This document shows, one piece after another, positions 1 through 7,191 of a stretch of 51,323 nucleotides of DNA. Numbering within the stretch: position 1 is the first letter of the stretch; every line of letters starts with the position of its first letter. This stretch comes from Nitrososphaerota archaeon (lineage in GTDB: Archaea > Thermoproteota > Nitrososphaeria > Conexivisphaerales > UBA164): the NCBI GenBank assembly GCA_023381255.1, contig JAMCTX010000016.1, positions 1-51,323 of the forward strand. Direction: 5' to 3'. The position numbers and the translations under genes were made by a program. The notes below the pieces were generated by a model, which was given only the letters and a program-made list of their open reading frames with translations, did not search any database and was not told where the DNA came from.

Positions 1-86
1 TATTTTTGCCTTATAATCAGGTCATAAACCAGCACGGCTATCAAGCCCGCGGTTGTAGTTGTTGCCATTGTTGAAATAAGATTCAT
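1..86 (-). CDS. Small membrane protein, 3' end beyond window (partial)
   Basis: Reading leftward from the ATG at 86, an open frame runs off the left edge with at least 28 codons. It starts MNLISTMATTTT and continues with a hydrophobic run (AGLIAVLVYDLII) that looks like one membrane helix, followed by positive residues. Its ATG overlaps the TGA of the preceding gene by four bases, the same coupling seen through the whole operon, and that is the main support for it being real. Function is unknown. Confidence 0.5.
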   Translation of the reverse strand, partial: MNLISTMATTTTAGLIAVLVYDLIIRQK

Positions 87-241
87 TCTGTCTCTTCCTC
101 CAGTATTTCGTTGATTATTTTCACGGAGTCGGTCTTGGCCTGGTTGTACATGGCTTTGTGGTATTCGCACAGCTCTATCCACGCTATGTTAGCGTTTTCA
201 TAGTAAAGGCAGCCGCATTTCAGGTAGGTGGCGATTGTCAT
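83..241 (-). CDS. Small Cys-containing protein, 52 aa, operon member
   Basis: A 52-codon frame from ATG 241 to TGA 83, joined by ATGA overlaps to both neighbours (start at 238-241, stop at 83-86). The product is short and acidic at its C-terminus (EILEEETE). It has a CGC motif near residues 9-11, a further Cys near residue 25 and a His near 28, so a small metal site is possible but not shown. No family recognised. Position and coupling place it in the integrated-element operon. Confidence 0.55.
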   Translation of the reverse strand: MTIATYLKCGCLYYENANIAWIELCEYHKAMYNQAKTDSVKIINEILEEETE

Positions 242-717
242 TCTGTTCCTGCCTCCCGCCGTATTTTTGTGACAAGGAAAACAAGCATTCCGTTGCTTGG
301 GTGCGGCATTGGCGTTCCTGTTAATTCATATACATCATTGACCCTGATAACCGGAAGCGATTTCTGGAATACATATACCGGCATTGTATAAAGGAATGGA
401 TATATTTCATCACCAAAACGGCGGTTAGGTTGTTCAATGGTAACTATGCTGATTATCGCATATTGGTCTATTATAACGTCTCCTTCAAGCTTTTTTATAA
501 TTTGTTTCAGCCTTTTCATTGATACCGAACCGTACGTTCCCAGTAATTTGAGTAGTTGCGGGTCTCCGTCATGAAAACTGAAATCAGGGCCTGCCAATGG
601 AACAACGAAGTTTGCAGATATATAGATTATTTTTGCCTTAACGATCAAGGTTTTATTGATATATTTTGGATTCAAAATGTCAGATGGGTTTTCAAGCCTT
701 ATTGGTTCGCCGCTCAT
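238..717 (-). CDS. Hypothetical protein of integrated-element operon, 159 aa
   Basis: The start is taken at ATG 717 (MSGEPIRLENPSDIL), because it overlaps the preceding stop as ATGA. The open frame extends further upstream, but only as a shadow of the neighbouring genes. The protein is a mix of predicted beta segments and charged stretches (MKRLKQIIKKLEGDVIID) with no membrane helix or signal peptide. I recognise no domain. Context suggests a plasmid or viral accessory protein co-expressed with the replication ATPase encoded upstream at 3333. Confidence 0.6.
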   Translation of the reverse strand: MSGEPIRLENPSDILNPKYINKTLIVKAKIIYISANFVVPLAGPDFSFHDGDPQLLKLLGTYGSVSMKRLKQIIKKLEGDVIIDQYAIISIVTIEQPNRRFGDEIYPFLYTMPVYVFQKSLPVIRVNDVYELTGTPMPHPSNGMLVFLVTKIRREAGTE

Positions 718-992
718 TCCAGTCTCCCTCCATGAAAATGCCATTCCGCATGGGCAAGCGCGTCTGAATAGGTCAATGACATGGACCCGCACGGCTTTAA
801 CACGTTCTTTTTTTGCTCCTTGCCGAAACATAATATTGGCTTTTCGCAGATGTACTCCTTCCAAGTCCTGCCGTCCTTGTACATGATTATGATCCTGAAA
901 TTGAAGAGTAGTTTCTCGCTTTCTACCGGGCTGTCCTGCGAGTAGTATTCGTCTAATATGTATTTGCCGCTCTGCGGCACTTCCTCTGTCAT
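714..992 (-). CDS. Hypothetical protein of integrated-element operon, 92 aa
   Basis: The start at ATG 992 (MTEEVPQSGKYILDEYY) gives a 4-base ATGA overlap with the gene before it, and the stop overlaps the next start in the same way. The product contains a beta-rich stretch (LLFNFRIIIMYKDGRTW), two Cys residues and an AHAEWHFHGG C-terminal segment rich in His. No recognised family. The two His and two Cys might bind a metal, but spacing alone does not prove it. Confidence 0.55.
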   Translation of the reverse strand: MTEEVPQSGKYILDEYYSQDSPVESEKLLFNFRIIIMYKDGRTWKEYICEKPILCFGKEQKKNVLKPCGSMSLTYSDALAHAEWHFHGGRLE

Positions 993-1372
993 GGCCGTGC
1001 CTCCTCCAAAAGGTGCATCGCATACCATGTTGCGAGACCTTCAAGGTTGACCCTGATTTTAAGCCCGCGTTCAAAGTCCTCGCTGAGCAGTATTTCAGCA
1101 TCTATGTTCGGGTCGTCAACCGCATAGTACGCAAGCAGCTCTATCTTTGCCAGGTCGTTTTTGCTGTCAATCCTGAACACTGTTTGCTTTCCGTTTATTT
1201 CTACAACTATGAATTCATACAGGTCGAGGCCGACCATTAGCGTGTTTTCCTGCGTGCTCCATTCGGTTTCCCCTTCGGGCAGCGTTCCCCTTGGCAACTT
1301 GGCTATGATTTTTCCGCCTATGAACGCAAGGTTCATCGGTACCGCCGTTTCTGCAAGTTCCTGGTAATTCAT
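989..1372 (-). CDS. Hypothetical protein of integrated-element operon, 127 aa
   Basis: Two in-frame ATGs exist (1381 and 1372). I choose 1372 (MNYQELAETAVPMNL) because it makes the same ATGA overlap with the upstream stop (1369-1371) that is used throughout this operon. The protein is soluble, acidic and apparently beta-rich, with no motif I recognise. It follows immediately after the 654-aa ATPase and is probably translated with it. Confidence 0.6.
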   Translation of the reverse strand: MNYQELAETAVPMNLAFIGGKIIAKLPRGTLPEGETEWSTQENTLMVGLDLYEFIVVEINGKQTVFRIDSKNDLAKIELLAYYAVDDPNIDAEILLSEDFERGLKIRVNLEGLATWYAMHLLEEARP

Positions 1373-3333
1373 TGCTTGCATACCTCCCTGTGTTTCAATG
1401 CATCGTCAATTGTCATTGTTATAAAACCGCACTTCATGCATGTGTACATCTTCTTTTCAGTTCCCGCTATGTCCTTTAGGTAAACCCTGTATCCGGCCAG
1501 CGTCTTCTCATCCGGGTCCGTGCTGTTGACGGCAAGATAGGTGTCGATTGTCCTTGCCTTTAACAGCTCGGCGTTTGGTGCGACACTTGCGACGCTTGCG
1601 ACGCTTTTTAGCGGTGTTTGAACATCATTTTTATCATCATTTTTGGCACCGTCTTTTTTGCCATCTTTTGTTTCATTGACAATGTCTTTTTTGCCACCAT
1701 CGCCTAAAATGGCATTTTTTTCTGCTGGAAGTGTTGTATTAAGTGTCGCACCTGTCGCAAGTGTCGCAGACAGGGCCTCAAGGTCGCTTTGCAACCAGAT
1801 ATAACCGCGCTTTGTGTCCGGTCCGCTGCCCCACCTTTTTGGATGCCCGAACAGTTGCTCCTTTATCAGCTTGCCAACCCAGTTAGTTGATATTGCCCTG
1901 TTGTCATCGCCCATCAGCTTGGTGTCAGACCTGCTGCCGTCCTTGTCCACATATGCAGGGAATATGTTTTTCAATTCTGACCATATCCTGTCAAAAGGTA
2001 TCCTGACCGAGTCTCCAAGCCGGTATTCGTTTTCCTTTGCCAGCGAAAGTATTGTATTTGTTATCACCGAGATGGTGCCGTTGTTTGATTCCTCGTCCTT
2101 TTCTTTCAGGTACTCCTTTACAAAGCCCCGCATTTCCTGTTCAAGTTCAGGGGAAACCATTTTGGCAAGCGTTATTATCCCGCCAAAGTGTTCCCAGTCT
2201 CTCCCTTCCTTTATTTCCGCATCTTCATCAGGCACCGCAAACGTTGAATAGTTGGCTACTCTCCATAAAAGCAGCTCGTTCCTAGTGTCGTTAAGCAACT
2301 GAATGACTGCCTTGTCGCGGTAAAGCTGCGACCTCGGCTTTTTTGGCTTGCCGTGGACAGACCGCACATACATGTACCGGTCCGAATCGGCTTCGTTCCC
2401 GTGCAGCTTGTTGCTTGCCACTATCCTTCCGCCGAAAATATGAAAATTGCGCACTACCATCTTTTCGTATTCCTTGTCAACTCTTGGAACCGTGGCACCG
2501 GGAATATCGCCTTCCCTTGCTATCATCCGCATTATGTCGTTTGCCTCCTCGAATTCCCTGATTATTATCAGCGGGGCGTATTCTACCTCCCAGCCAAGCG
2601 TGCGGTATATTGTTGGCTCCGACGGGTCAACCCCGCTGAAGGGCCTGTACCCTAACATTTCTGAAACCGTCTGGATCGTGGTTTTTCCTGACCTTTTAGC
2701 CCCTATCAGCCAGATGAATATTGTTCCGATGCTTTTTGCAAGAATGTAAGTGTGCATGATGAACAGAGACATGAATTTGTAAAACCTTGGGTCGGGGTAA
2801 AAGTAGTAGTCGGAAACGATTTTGTGAACCATGTCAAATACCTGTTTTGTGGAAAGCGGCTGCTTTGTCAGCAATGAAGGCTTCTCCGGCGTGTCGTCAA
2901 ACTCATAGGGCTTGATGTACTGTATAGGATGCACCCTTGCATAGTCCGTGTCTATGTAGTCTGCGAAGGCATACTTCCCGTCTAAATAATACAGGAACAC
3001 ATCCCTTCCCATGACCCGTATCGCTTCATAGCACACATCCTTGCCGGGCCAGAAAGGCACGTAATATTTCTGCTTCACTACTTCGTTGTTTGCCAGAACA
3101 GGCATTGTAGCGGCAAGCCCCCTCAGTATCTTGGCCCTGTTTTCCTTGCCGATCCCCATAGACTTCAGTATTTTTTCGGTTGACGACATGTACGCTTCTA
3201 TCGTCCTTTCGTGGCTGATCAGGAAGTTGTACACCTGCCCGTCAACCTCAAGCCTGAAGAACAGCCCGTCGCTCGTGGCCGTCACCGTGCCAAAGCCGTC
3301 AATCTCATATTCATCTTTCTTGTTAGTATCCAT
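1369..3333 (-). CDS. Replication-type P-loop ATPase/helicase with C-terminal zinc finger
   Basis: Largest gene of the left operon (654 aa). Residues about 211-219 are a Walker A (GAKRSGKTT) after a hydrophobic strand. A Walker B-like IIIREFEE follows at about 257-263, a sensor-like IVASNK near 306, and a candidate arginine finger (DSDRYMYVR) near 318. This order matches helicase/primase-associated ATPases of viruses and plasmids (D5/DUF927-like), but I cannot assign a subfamily. The last 25 residues contain C-x2-C ... H-x3-C (CMKCG, HREVC), a single zinc finger. A low-complexity Lys/Asp-rich linker (about 545-580) separates the two parts. Likely the replication protein of an integrated plasmid or virus. 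Overlaps its upstream neighbour by 11 bases, the only junction here that is not ATGA. Confidence 0.75.
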   Translation of the reverse strand: MDTNKKDEYEIDGFGTVTATSDGLFFRLEVDGQVYNFLISHERTIEAYMSSTEKILKSMGIGKENRAKILRGLAATMPVLANNEVVKQKYYVPFWPGKDVCYEAIRVMGRDVFLYYLDGKYAFADYIDTDYARVHPIQYIKPYEFDDTPEKPSLLTKQPLSTKQVFDMVHKIVSDYYFYPDPRFYKFMSLFIMHTYILAKSIGTIFIWLIGAKRSGKTTIQTVSEMLGYRPFSGVDPSEPTIYRTLGWEVEYAPLIIIREFEEANDIMRMIAREGDIPGATVPRVDKEYEKMVVRNFHIFGGRIVASNKLHGNEADSDRYMYVRSVHGKPKKPRSQLYRDKAVIQLLNDTRNELLLWRVANYSTFAVPDEDAEIKEGRDWEHFGGIITLAKMVSPELEQEMRGFVKEYLKEKDEESNNGTISVITNTILSLAKENEYRLGDSVRIPFDRIWSELKNIFPAYVDKDGSRSDTKLMGDDNRAISTNWVGKLIKEQLFGHPKRWGSGPDTKRGYIWLQSDLEALSATLATGATLNTTLPAEKNAILGDGGKKDIVNETKDGKKDGAKNDDKNDVQTPLKSVASVASVAPNAELLKARTIDTYLAVNSTDPDEKTLAGYRVYLKDIAGTEKKMYTCMKCGFITMTIDDALKHREVCKQ

Positions 3334-3646
3334 GTTTCTCCAACCACGCCGCTGCCATTTGCGAATGATCCCTTTGCTTATTTTTTGGTACCGTTGCGCC
3401 TAACGCTTTAGCATTCTCCTTCTGCCAGGCAACCCTTATCTTGTTCACCGCGTCAAGCCTACCGTTCTCGTCTTGGATGGGGTCAAAGGCGCGCATCGCT
3501 ATCAGGTCCTGAAGCACCATGTCGAACGGCTCGCCGGGGTTGTAACGCCACCGCGTGGCTATGCCGTTAAACTTCACCCTGATAAGGTTGTATTCGTTGG
3601 TTTCTATTTCAACCGTGGTTCCACCGAAAGCTATGGTCTCGGTCAT
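3323..3646 (-). CDS. Hypothetical protein of integrated-element operon, 107 aa
   Basis: Starts at ATG 3646 (MTETIAFGGTTVEIETNEYN) in a 4-base overlap with the upstream stop. The N-terminal half is beta-rich. The C-terminal part is basic (KENAKALGATVPKNKQRDH) and could touch nucleic acid. No domain recognised. It lies directly upstream of the putative replication ATPase and overlaps it by 11 bases, so a helper role in replication is possible but only inferred from position. Confidence 0.6.
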   Translation of the reverse strand: MTETIAFGGTTVEIETNEYNLIRVKFNGIATRWRYNPGEPFDMVLQDLIAMRAFDPIQDENGRLDAVNKIRVAWQKENAKALGATVPKNKQRDHSQMAAAWLEKHGY

Positions 3647-3957
3647 TGACCCATGACCTCCGCAATATAAGTGAGCGCGGCCAAGTCCCCGCTTGCCTTG
3701 ATGTCCCTTGTTTCGTAGAGGATGTCCCTGTACCTGTTCATTATCGCGGTCATTGCCTCGTCATATGAAATGCCCCTCCTGCCCAAGACCGGCATGTACT
3801 TCTTTTGCACGTCTATCTTGCCGACGGGGCCGACGTAGCAATTCACGGTGTCCTTTTGCCATTTGTGGTGAACATACCAGTACTGCTTGATGCCCCGGGT
3901 AAGTGCCACCAGGGTACCGACCGTGTCATGTTTCACGCAATAGGCGTGGCGCGTCAT
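3643..3957 (-). CDS. Hypothetical protein of integrated-element operon, 104 aa
   Basis: ATG 3957 overlaps the preceding stop as ATGA. The sequence begins MTRHAYCVKHDTVGTL and contains aromatic, beta-like segments (KQYWYVHHKWQKDTVNCYVG) followed by a helical C-terminal region. A Cys/His-rich first half may bind metal. No similarity to a named family that I can recognise. Confidence 0.6.
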   Translation of the reverse strand: MTRHAYCVKHDTVGTLVALTRGIKQYWYVHHKWQKDTVNCYVGPVGKIDVQKKYMPVLGRRGISYDEAMTAIMNRYRDILYETRDIKASGDLAALTYIAEVMGQ

Positions 3958-4199
3958 TTGTATATCCCTCCTTTTTGCAAAGTCTGCTTGTTTATCATTC
4001 CCGGCGGCACAGACGCAAGCCTTACCACATTGGTGGCTGCTACTGCGTAAATGGGAACCCCGGTGTTGGGGTCGTTTCCCATTCTTGTTATGCTGTTTAC
4101 CTCGGTCTTGACCTTTACGACAACGCCGTCCTTCAGCTTCAACGTTATCCAGTGGTCTGCGCCTTCCTCGTCAAAGTCAACCAGTTCCGGGGCGCTCAT
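3954..4199 (-). CDS. Hypothetical protein of integrated-element operon, 81 aa
   Basis: The frame is open upstream, but the start is set at ATG 4199 (MSAPELVDFDEEGADHWITL) because it reproduces the ATGA junction with the preceding gene. The short acidic N-terminus is followed by alternating hydrophobic/charged strands (VVVKVKTEVNSITRM). No domain recognised. Confidence 0.55.
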   Translation of the reverse strand: MSAPELVDFDEEGADHWITLKLKDGVVVKVKTEVNSITRMGNDPNTGVPIYAVAATNVVRLASVPPGMINKQTLQKGGIYK

Positions 4200-4672
4200 T
4201 CCTGCGCCACCTCCACGAGCCTGAGAACGCGGTCGGCGATCCGCGGGTAGGTCTTTGACGTGTAGTGCGGCAGGGCCTGCATGTATGATTCGTCGCATAT
4301 GTCGCAAATGTATCCGTGCAGCCTTCCGCTCAGCACGTGTACATTGACATAATAGCCGCCATGCGCTTCAGAGAATTCCTGCCCGCAGAGCTCGCACCTG
4401 TCAGGCTTGAAACTGACAATCATTGAGATCATGAATTCTTCCGAAGGAAATTCTGAGTTTTGCCTCCAGTCAAGGGGCTCGGGGTTCCTGATTATGTCCC
4501 CTGAAATGCGCTGGTAGTAATACCACGTGTCCTTGATTTGCTGCGTAGGCTCGATGTAGAACCGGCATTGAATTTCTAACGGAACATCCGCGTGGTCGAC
4601 TATCTCCGCATACTTGTATGCGTCGTTCCTTGCTTTCATTGGCCTCCACGGCAGGCTTTCGATGTCGGTCAT
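4196..4672 (-). CDS. Zinc-binding protein of integrated-element operon, 158 aa
   Basis: Contains two C-x2-C knuckles, CELCGQ near residue 93 and CDICDE near residue 122, separated by about 27 residues with a His-rich stretch. This is a treble-clef or zinc-ribbon-like arrangement. The N-terminal 90 residues are aromatic and unrecognised (DTWYYYQRISG). ATGA overlaps at both ends. Possibly a nucleic-acid or protein-binding element protein; the specific role is unknown. Confidence 0.65.
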   Translation of the reverse strand: MTDIESLPWRPMKARNDAYKYAEIVDHADVPLEIQCRFYIEPTQQIKDTWYYYQRISGDIIRNPEPLDWRQNSEFPSEEFMISMIVSFKPDRCELCGQEFSEAHGGYYVNVHVLSGRLHGYICDICDESYMQALPHYTSKTYPRIADRVLRLVEVAQE

Positions 4673-5160
4673 TGCTCTTTCACCACGAATTTTTGCAGGA
4701 AGCGCCCATCCTTGGAAACCCTGTATTTGTGCCCCTCGTATATTATTTCGCCGCCCGCATTCCTGATTGCATCGGCAAGTTTTGTCACTTCTTCAGGAAC
4801 CGGATATTTTACCGCATCCTTTGTAGTTGTCCACGCGTAGTAGGAGTCCTTGTCCCCGTAGCCGCTCTGGATCCACTTGATTTTGCCAACTAGGTCCGCT
4901 ATGCCCGGCATTTCAGGCTGCATTTTCTGTTCGGATTTCACGGCAGGCTGTTCCGGCTTTGGCTGCTCTGATTTTGGCTCGGTCTCGAGACCAAGTATGT
5001 ACAGGGGCCTCGCCAGTATGACGTTCCCATCCGGCTTTACTTCGCTTACCTCCTTGATCGTCAGCAGCTTCCACCCGTCGGACAGGAGCTTGTTTGCAAG
5101 GTCCAGGTCGGCCTCCGTGACCTTGGCGATCCCTTCATAGTAGAGCCCGGACAGGGTCAC
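4669..5160 (-). CDS. Hypothetical protein with Pro/Glu linker, 163 aa
   Basis: Two small domains are joined by a low-complexity linker rich in K, S, E, Q and P (about residues 61-85, repeated SEQPKPEQP-like units). The N-terminal part has a helix (EADLDLANKLLSDGWKLLTI) of a kind common in small phage/plasmid proteins. The C-terminal part (VTKLADAIRNAGGEIIYEG then beta strands) is a separate unit. No recognised family. ATGA-coupled at both ends. Confidence 0.6.
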   Translation of the reverse strand: MTLSGLYYEGIAKVTEADLDLANKLLSDGWKLLTIKEVSEVKPDGNVILARPLYILGLETEPKSEQPKPEQPAVKSEQKMQPEMPGIADLVGKIKWIQSGYGDKDSYYAWTTTKDAVKYPVPEEVTKLADAIRNAGGEIIYEGHKYRVSKDGRFLQKFVVKEQ

Positions 5161-5501
5161 AGCCCGTTCACCCCGACGCGGTAAAACATCCTTTCGTCTC
5201 CCTGCTCCCGCTTTAGCCTTTGGTATTCTTCTTCGTTCATTATGACATAGCGGTTGATGCCGACCGGTACCAGCACGCCCCTCCTCCCCGGCTTTACGTC
5301 AAGAATGTCGTCCATGCGCAGGGTGGCGTACTGCTGGACGCGGTAGTCGCGCCCCAGCCTGCTGACCGCTATGTTCAGCACGTTTATCGTGTCCCCGTTG
5401 TATTCCACGTTGTTGGCCCAGTATATGCCGTTCTTTGCATAGACCGTGTGGTAGCTGGTCTTTTGCGAATCCCATTTCGCCCTGAATTCGTCGAGATTCA
5501 T
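5157..5501 (-). CDS. Hypothetical protein of integrated-element operon, 114 aa
   Basis: Starts at ATG 5501 within the TGA of the small gene upstream. Beta-rich soluble protein (NGIYWANNVEYNGDTINVLN) with a basic helical C-terminus (EEEYQRLKREQGDER). No motif recognised. GC content is visibly higher than that of the defence-like genes at 7.5-16 kb, like the rest of this operon. Confidence 0.6.
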   Translation of the reverse strand: MNLDEFRAKWDSQKTSYHTVYAKNGIYWANNVEYNGDTINVLNIAVSRLGRDYRVQQYATLRMDDILDVKPGRRGVLVPVGINRYVIMNEEEYQRLKREQGDERMFYRVGVNGL

Positions 5502-5647
5502 GCCGCGGACCTCTCCATCCTGCTCTGTATGCTGTTGACCAGCTCCAGCGATTCGTCGACAAGCCTGAGCGCCTTCCGTCTCATTTCCTCGTTTTCCTGT
5601 TTCACGCGTTTCAATTCAGCCTTTTCCAAAATGGCCTGCTCGGTCAT
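5498..5647 (-). CDS. Short coiled-coil protein, 49 aa
   Basis: Small gene from ATG 5647 to TGA 5498, with ATGA overlaps on both sides. The product is almost entirely helical (LEKAELKRVKQENEEMRRKA), with heptad-spaced hydrophobic residues that suggest a short coiled coil, possibly a dimerisation or partner peptide for the ribbon-helix-helix-like protein encoded just before it. Support is the continuous coupling and biased composition. Function unknown. Confidence 0.6.
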   Translation of the reverse strand: MTEQAILEKAELKRVKQENEEMRRKALRLVDESLELVNSIQSRMERSAA

Positions 5648-5838
5648 TGCGCTTCCACCTGCGTGATTCCGTCAATGGCTGTTTTTTCCGTGTCATTAAA
5701 ACTCCGGTTCTCACCTTTCGCAGAGCCGGCAACCGCCAAACGGTTTATGAGCTCGTCCCATGTTTCGCCCTTATGGCCTAACATCTCGAGCTTGACCTTG
5801 GTCTCTTTTTTCACCGTGATGTTCGTATATTCGGTCAT
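5644..5838 (-). CDS. Ribbon-helix-helix/antitoxin-like protein, 64 aa, first gene of operon
   Basis: First gene of the leftward operon. Residues 6-33 (TNITVKKETKVKLEMLGHKG, then ETWDELINRLA) show the pattern of ribbon-helix-helix or VapB-like antitoxin proteins of archaea: a short beta strand, then two helices with the WDELI segment. Such proteins dimerise and bind operators, so it may autoregulate through the repeats in the 5839-5967 control region. The C-terminal 25 residues are a polar tail. No toxin gene is recognisable next to it. TATA-like TATTTAAA at 5871-5878 lies about 35 nt upstream. Confidence 0.6.
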   Translation of the reverse strand: MTEYTNITVKKETKVKLEMLGHKGETWDELINRLAVAGSAKGENRSFNDTEKTAIDGITQVEAQ

Positions 5839-5967
5839 ATCTTGGTCATCATGGTATTAGCAAATATAGCTATTTAAACCTATCGAGATGATAATGATAT
5901 ATAAGAACATCATGATAATATTGAAAGCAATGAATAAATTTATATTTACGTAATCATTATCATCATT
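5839..5967. promoter_or_regulatory. Divergent promoter/operator region with 12-bp inverted repeat
   Basis: Control region between the leftward operon and the rightward AbrB-like gene. A TTTATATTTA box (5939-5948) sits about 25 nt before ATG 5968, giving a near-leaderless rightward transcript. TATTTAAA (5871-5878) serves the leftward operon. GATGATAATGAT at 5887-5898 is the exact reverse complement of ATCATTATCATC at 5953-5964. Related half-copies (ATCATGATAAT near 5909, ATCATGG near 5848) lie between or beside the promoters. The right copy lies between the rightward TATA and its start codon; the left copy lies just upstream of the leftward TATA. This is a plausible operator array for the AbrB-like and/or RHH-like proteins. 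Confidence 0.65.
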
Positions 5968-6192
5968 ATGTCATCGAAAATTGAGAATAATTCACTCAAG
6001 AAAATAATTGAATATAAAAAACCGTCGGTTATCGGCGTTGGTGGAGGACAGGGCGCGTTAAGGGTTGTAATCCCAGCCGACATAGCAAAGGAATACGGTA
6101 TTCAACAGGGTGACTATGTAAAGTGGTTTATTCTGGAAGATGAAAAGACAAAAGAGAAATACATATCTTTCAAAAAGGCCGCAATAGTTTAA
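5968..6192 (+). CDS. AbrB/SpoVT-like transcriptional regulator, 74 aa
   Basis: The segment at residues 30-55 (LRVVIPADIAKEYGIQQGDY) is the typical swapped-hairpin AbrB signature: a strand ending in an IP motif, a short helix, then a GD turn. These proteins are small DNA-binding dimers used as transition-state regulators or antitoxins. The gene is transcribed away from the leftward operon, and its start codon abuts one arm of the inverted repeat at 5953-5964, so autoregulation and control of the element operon are likely. Its stop is immediately followed by the stop of the convergent gene at 6193. Confidence 0.75.
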   Translation: MSSKIENNSLKKIIEYKKPSVIGVGGGQGALRVVIPADIAKEYGIQQGDYVKWFILEDEKTKEKYISFKKAAIV

Positions 6193-6510
6193 TCATTCAA
6201 CCTCGGATTCCCGGTTACTTGTATAAATAAAGCTGAATTTATGATATGATTCAGATTTAGCTAGCAGGGAGTTTAGTTTTTTATTCTCGCTTTCCAGCTC
6301 CTTGACCCGGGCCGCAAGGTCTGCATTCTCCAGCTTTAGCCTTTCGTATTCCCGCATAATAGGCTCTATCTTTTCATTCGCGCGCCTTTCTATCTCCGCG
6401 TTTATTTCGTCGGCGTGCTCCTCGAAATATAATTTAGATTCAAATTTCTTTTGCAGCTCCTGCATCCGTTGTTCCATTACCTCCTCGAATACGCGCCCAT
6501 AGTCAGGCAT
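6193..6510 (-). CDS. Coiled-coil protein, 105 aa
   Basis: Nearly all helical and highly charged. Residues 9-75 show heptad spacing of L, M, I and Y residues (MQELQKKFESKLYFEEHADE and on to VKELESENKKLNSLLAKSES). No membrane helix or catalytic motif. Transcribed convergently with the AbrB-like gene with no gap between stops. Possibly a structural or scaffold protein of the element. No family recognised. Confidence 0.6.
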   Translation of the reverse strand: MPDYGRVFEEVMEQRMQELQKKFESKLYFEEHADEINAEIERRANEKIEPIMREYERLKLENADLAARVKELESENKKLNSLLAKSESYHKFSFIYTSNRESEVE

Positions 6511-6570
6511 AATAGTATAATCCGCAGAGCTGGCTTATAAATTTAACAATTCAAAAAAAATAAGATTGTT

Positions 6571-7191
6571 TCAATAGTAGTATGCTATTGTCACCGATTG
6601 GCTTGCGCTGCCAAACAGGTTGTTGTTTCCAATATATACATATACGGTGCCGGGAAGCACCGGGAACAGCACCCCGCCTCCACTATCAATGTTTATCTGC
6701 CCGCTTGTCACATAATAGCCGCCATAATTATAAGTAACCTCAACCCATGTGCTTGAACTTGTAGATGATGGAACAGCTACTGAAACGAATCCCGCATAAT
6801 TTGCATTAAACGATAGATATGAGCTGCTGCCCGCTTGTTCTGTAACTTCCTCATTGTTTGCTATTATTTGGCTGTTGTTCAAGCTTAGATATGAAGTCAA
6901 TGTTGATAATTTCGCGCTGTCGGAACTGAGCTGGCTCTGCAACGAAGTGATCTGGCTGCTATCTGAGCTTACGGTGCTTTGCAACGACGAAATCTGGTTA
7001 TTATCACTGCTTACGGTGTTCTGTAATGATGATATCTTTGAATTTGCCGCGTTGAGCTGCCCTTGCAGCATGAAGGAATAATAGCCGAGCCCTCCGGCCA
7101 AAACTATTATCACTATTACAAGCACCACGATTGGCAGTTTTGAATTTCCTTTTGAAGGACTAACCGGCGTTCCTGTTGCTCTTAATTTCAT
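6571..7191 (-). CDS. Membrane-anchored spike-like protein with 14-residue repeats
   Basis: 206 aa. Residues 1-18 are basic, 19-40 form one membrane helix (IVVLVIVIIVLAGGLGYY), and 53-108 hold four tandem 14-residue units of the type ISSLQxTVSSDxxQ, predicted to be a coiled-coil stalk. The C-terminal about 90 residues are Gly/Ser/Tyr-rich and beta-like (NYGGYYVTSGQINIDSGGGV). This anchor-stalk-head layout suggests a surface spike or adhesin facing outward. TATA-like TTATTTAAATG at 7220-7230 is about 30 nt upstream. No named family recognised. It could be an element surface protein or a cargo gene. Confidence 0.65.
   Translation of the reverse strand: MKLRATGTPVSPSKGNSKLPIVVLVIVIIVLAGGLGYYSFMLQGQLNAANSKISSLQNTVSSDNNQISSLQSTVSSDSSQITSLQSQLSSDSAKLSTLTSYLSLNNSQIIANNEEVTEQAGSSSYLSFNANYAGFVSVAVPSSTSSSTWVEVTYNYGGYYVTSGQINIDSGGGVLFPVLPGTVYVYIGNNNLFGSASQSVTIAYYY
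6868..7035 (-). repeat. Four tandem 42-bp coding repeats (coiled-coil stalk)
   Basis: In the gene at 6571-7191, codons 53-108 repeat a 14-residue unit four times (ISSLQNTVSSDNNQ, ISSLQSTVSSDSSQ, ITSLQSQLSSDSAK, then a weaker LSTLTSYLSLNNSQ). The first two units are also very similar at the DNA level, so the stalk could change length by slippage or recombination. Confidence 0.75.

Noticed and set aside
238-1101. Long 287-codon reading of the gene ending at 238
   Set aside because: The part upstream of ATG 717 only shadows the two neighbouring genes. The ATGA junction at 714-717 fixes the start.
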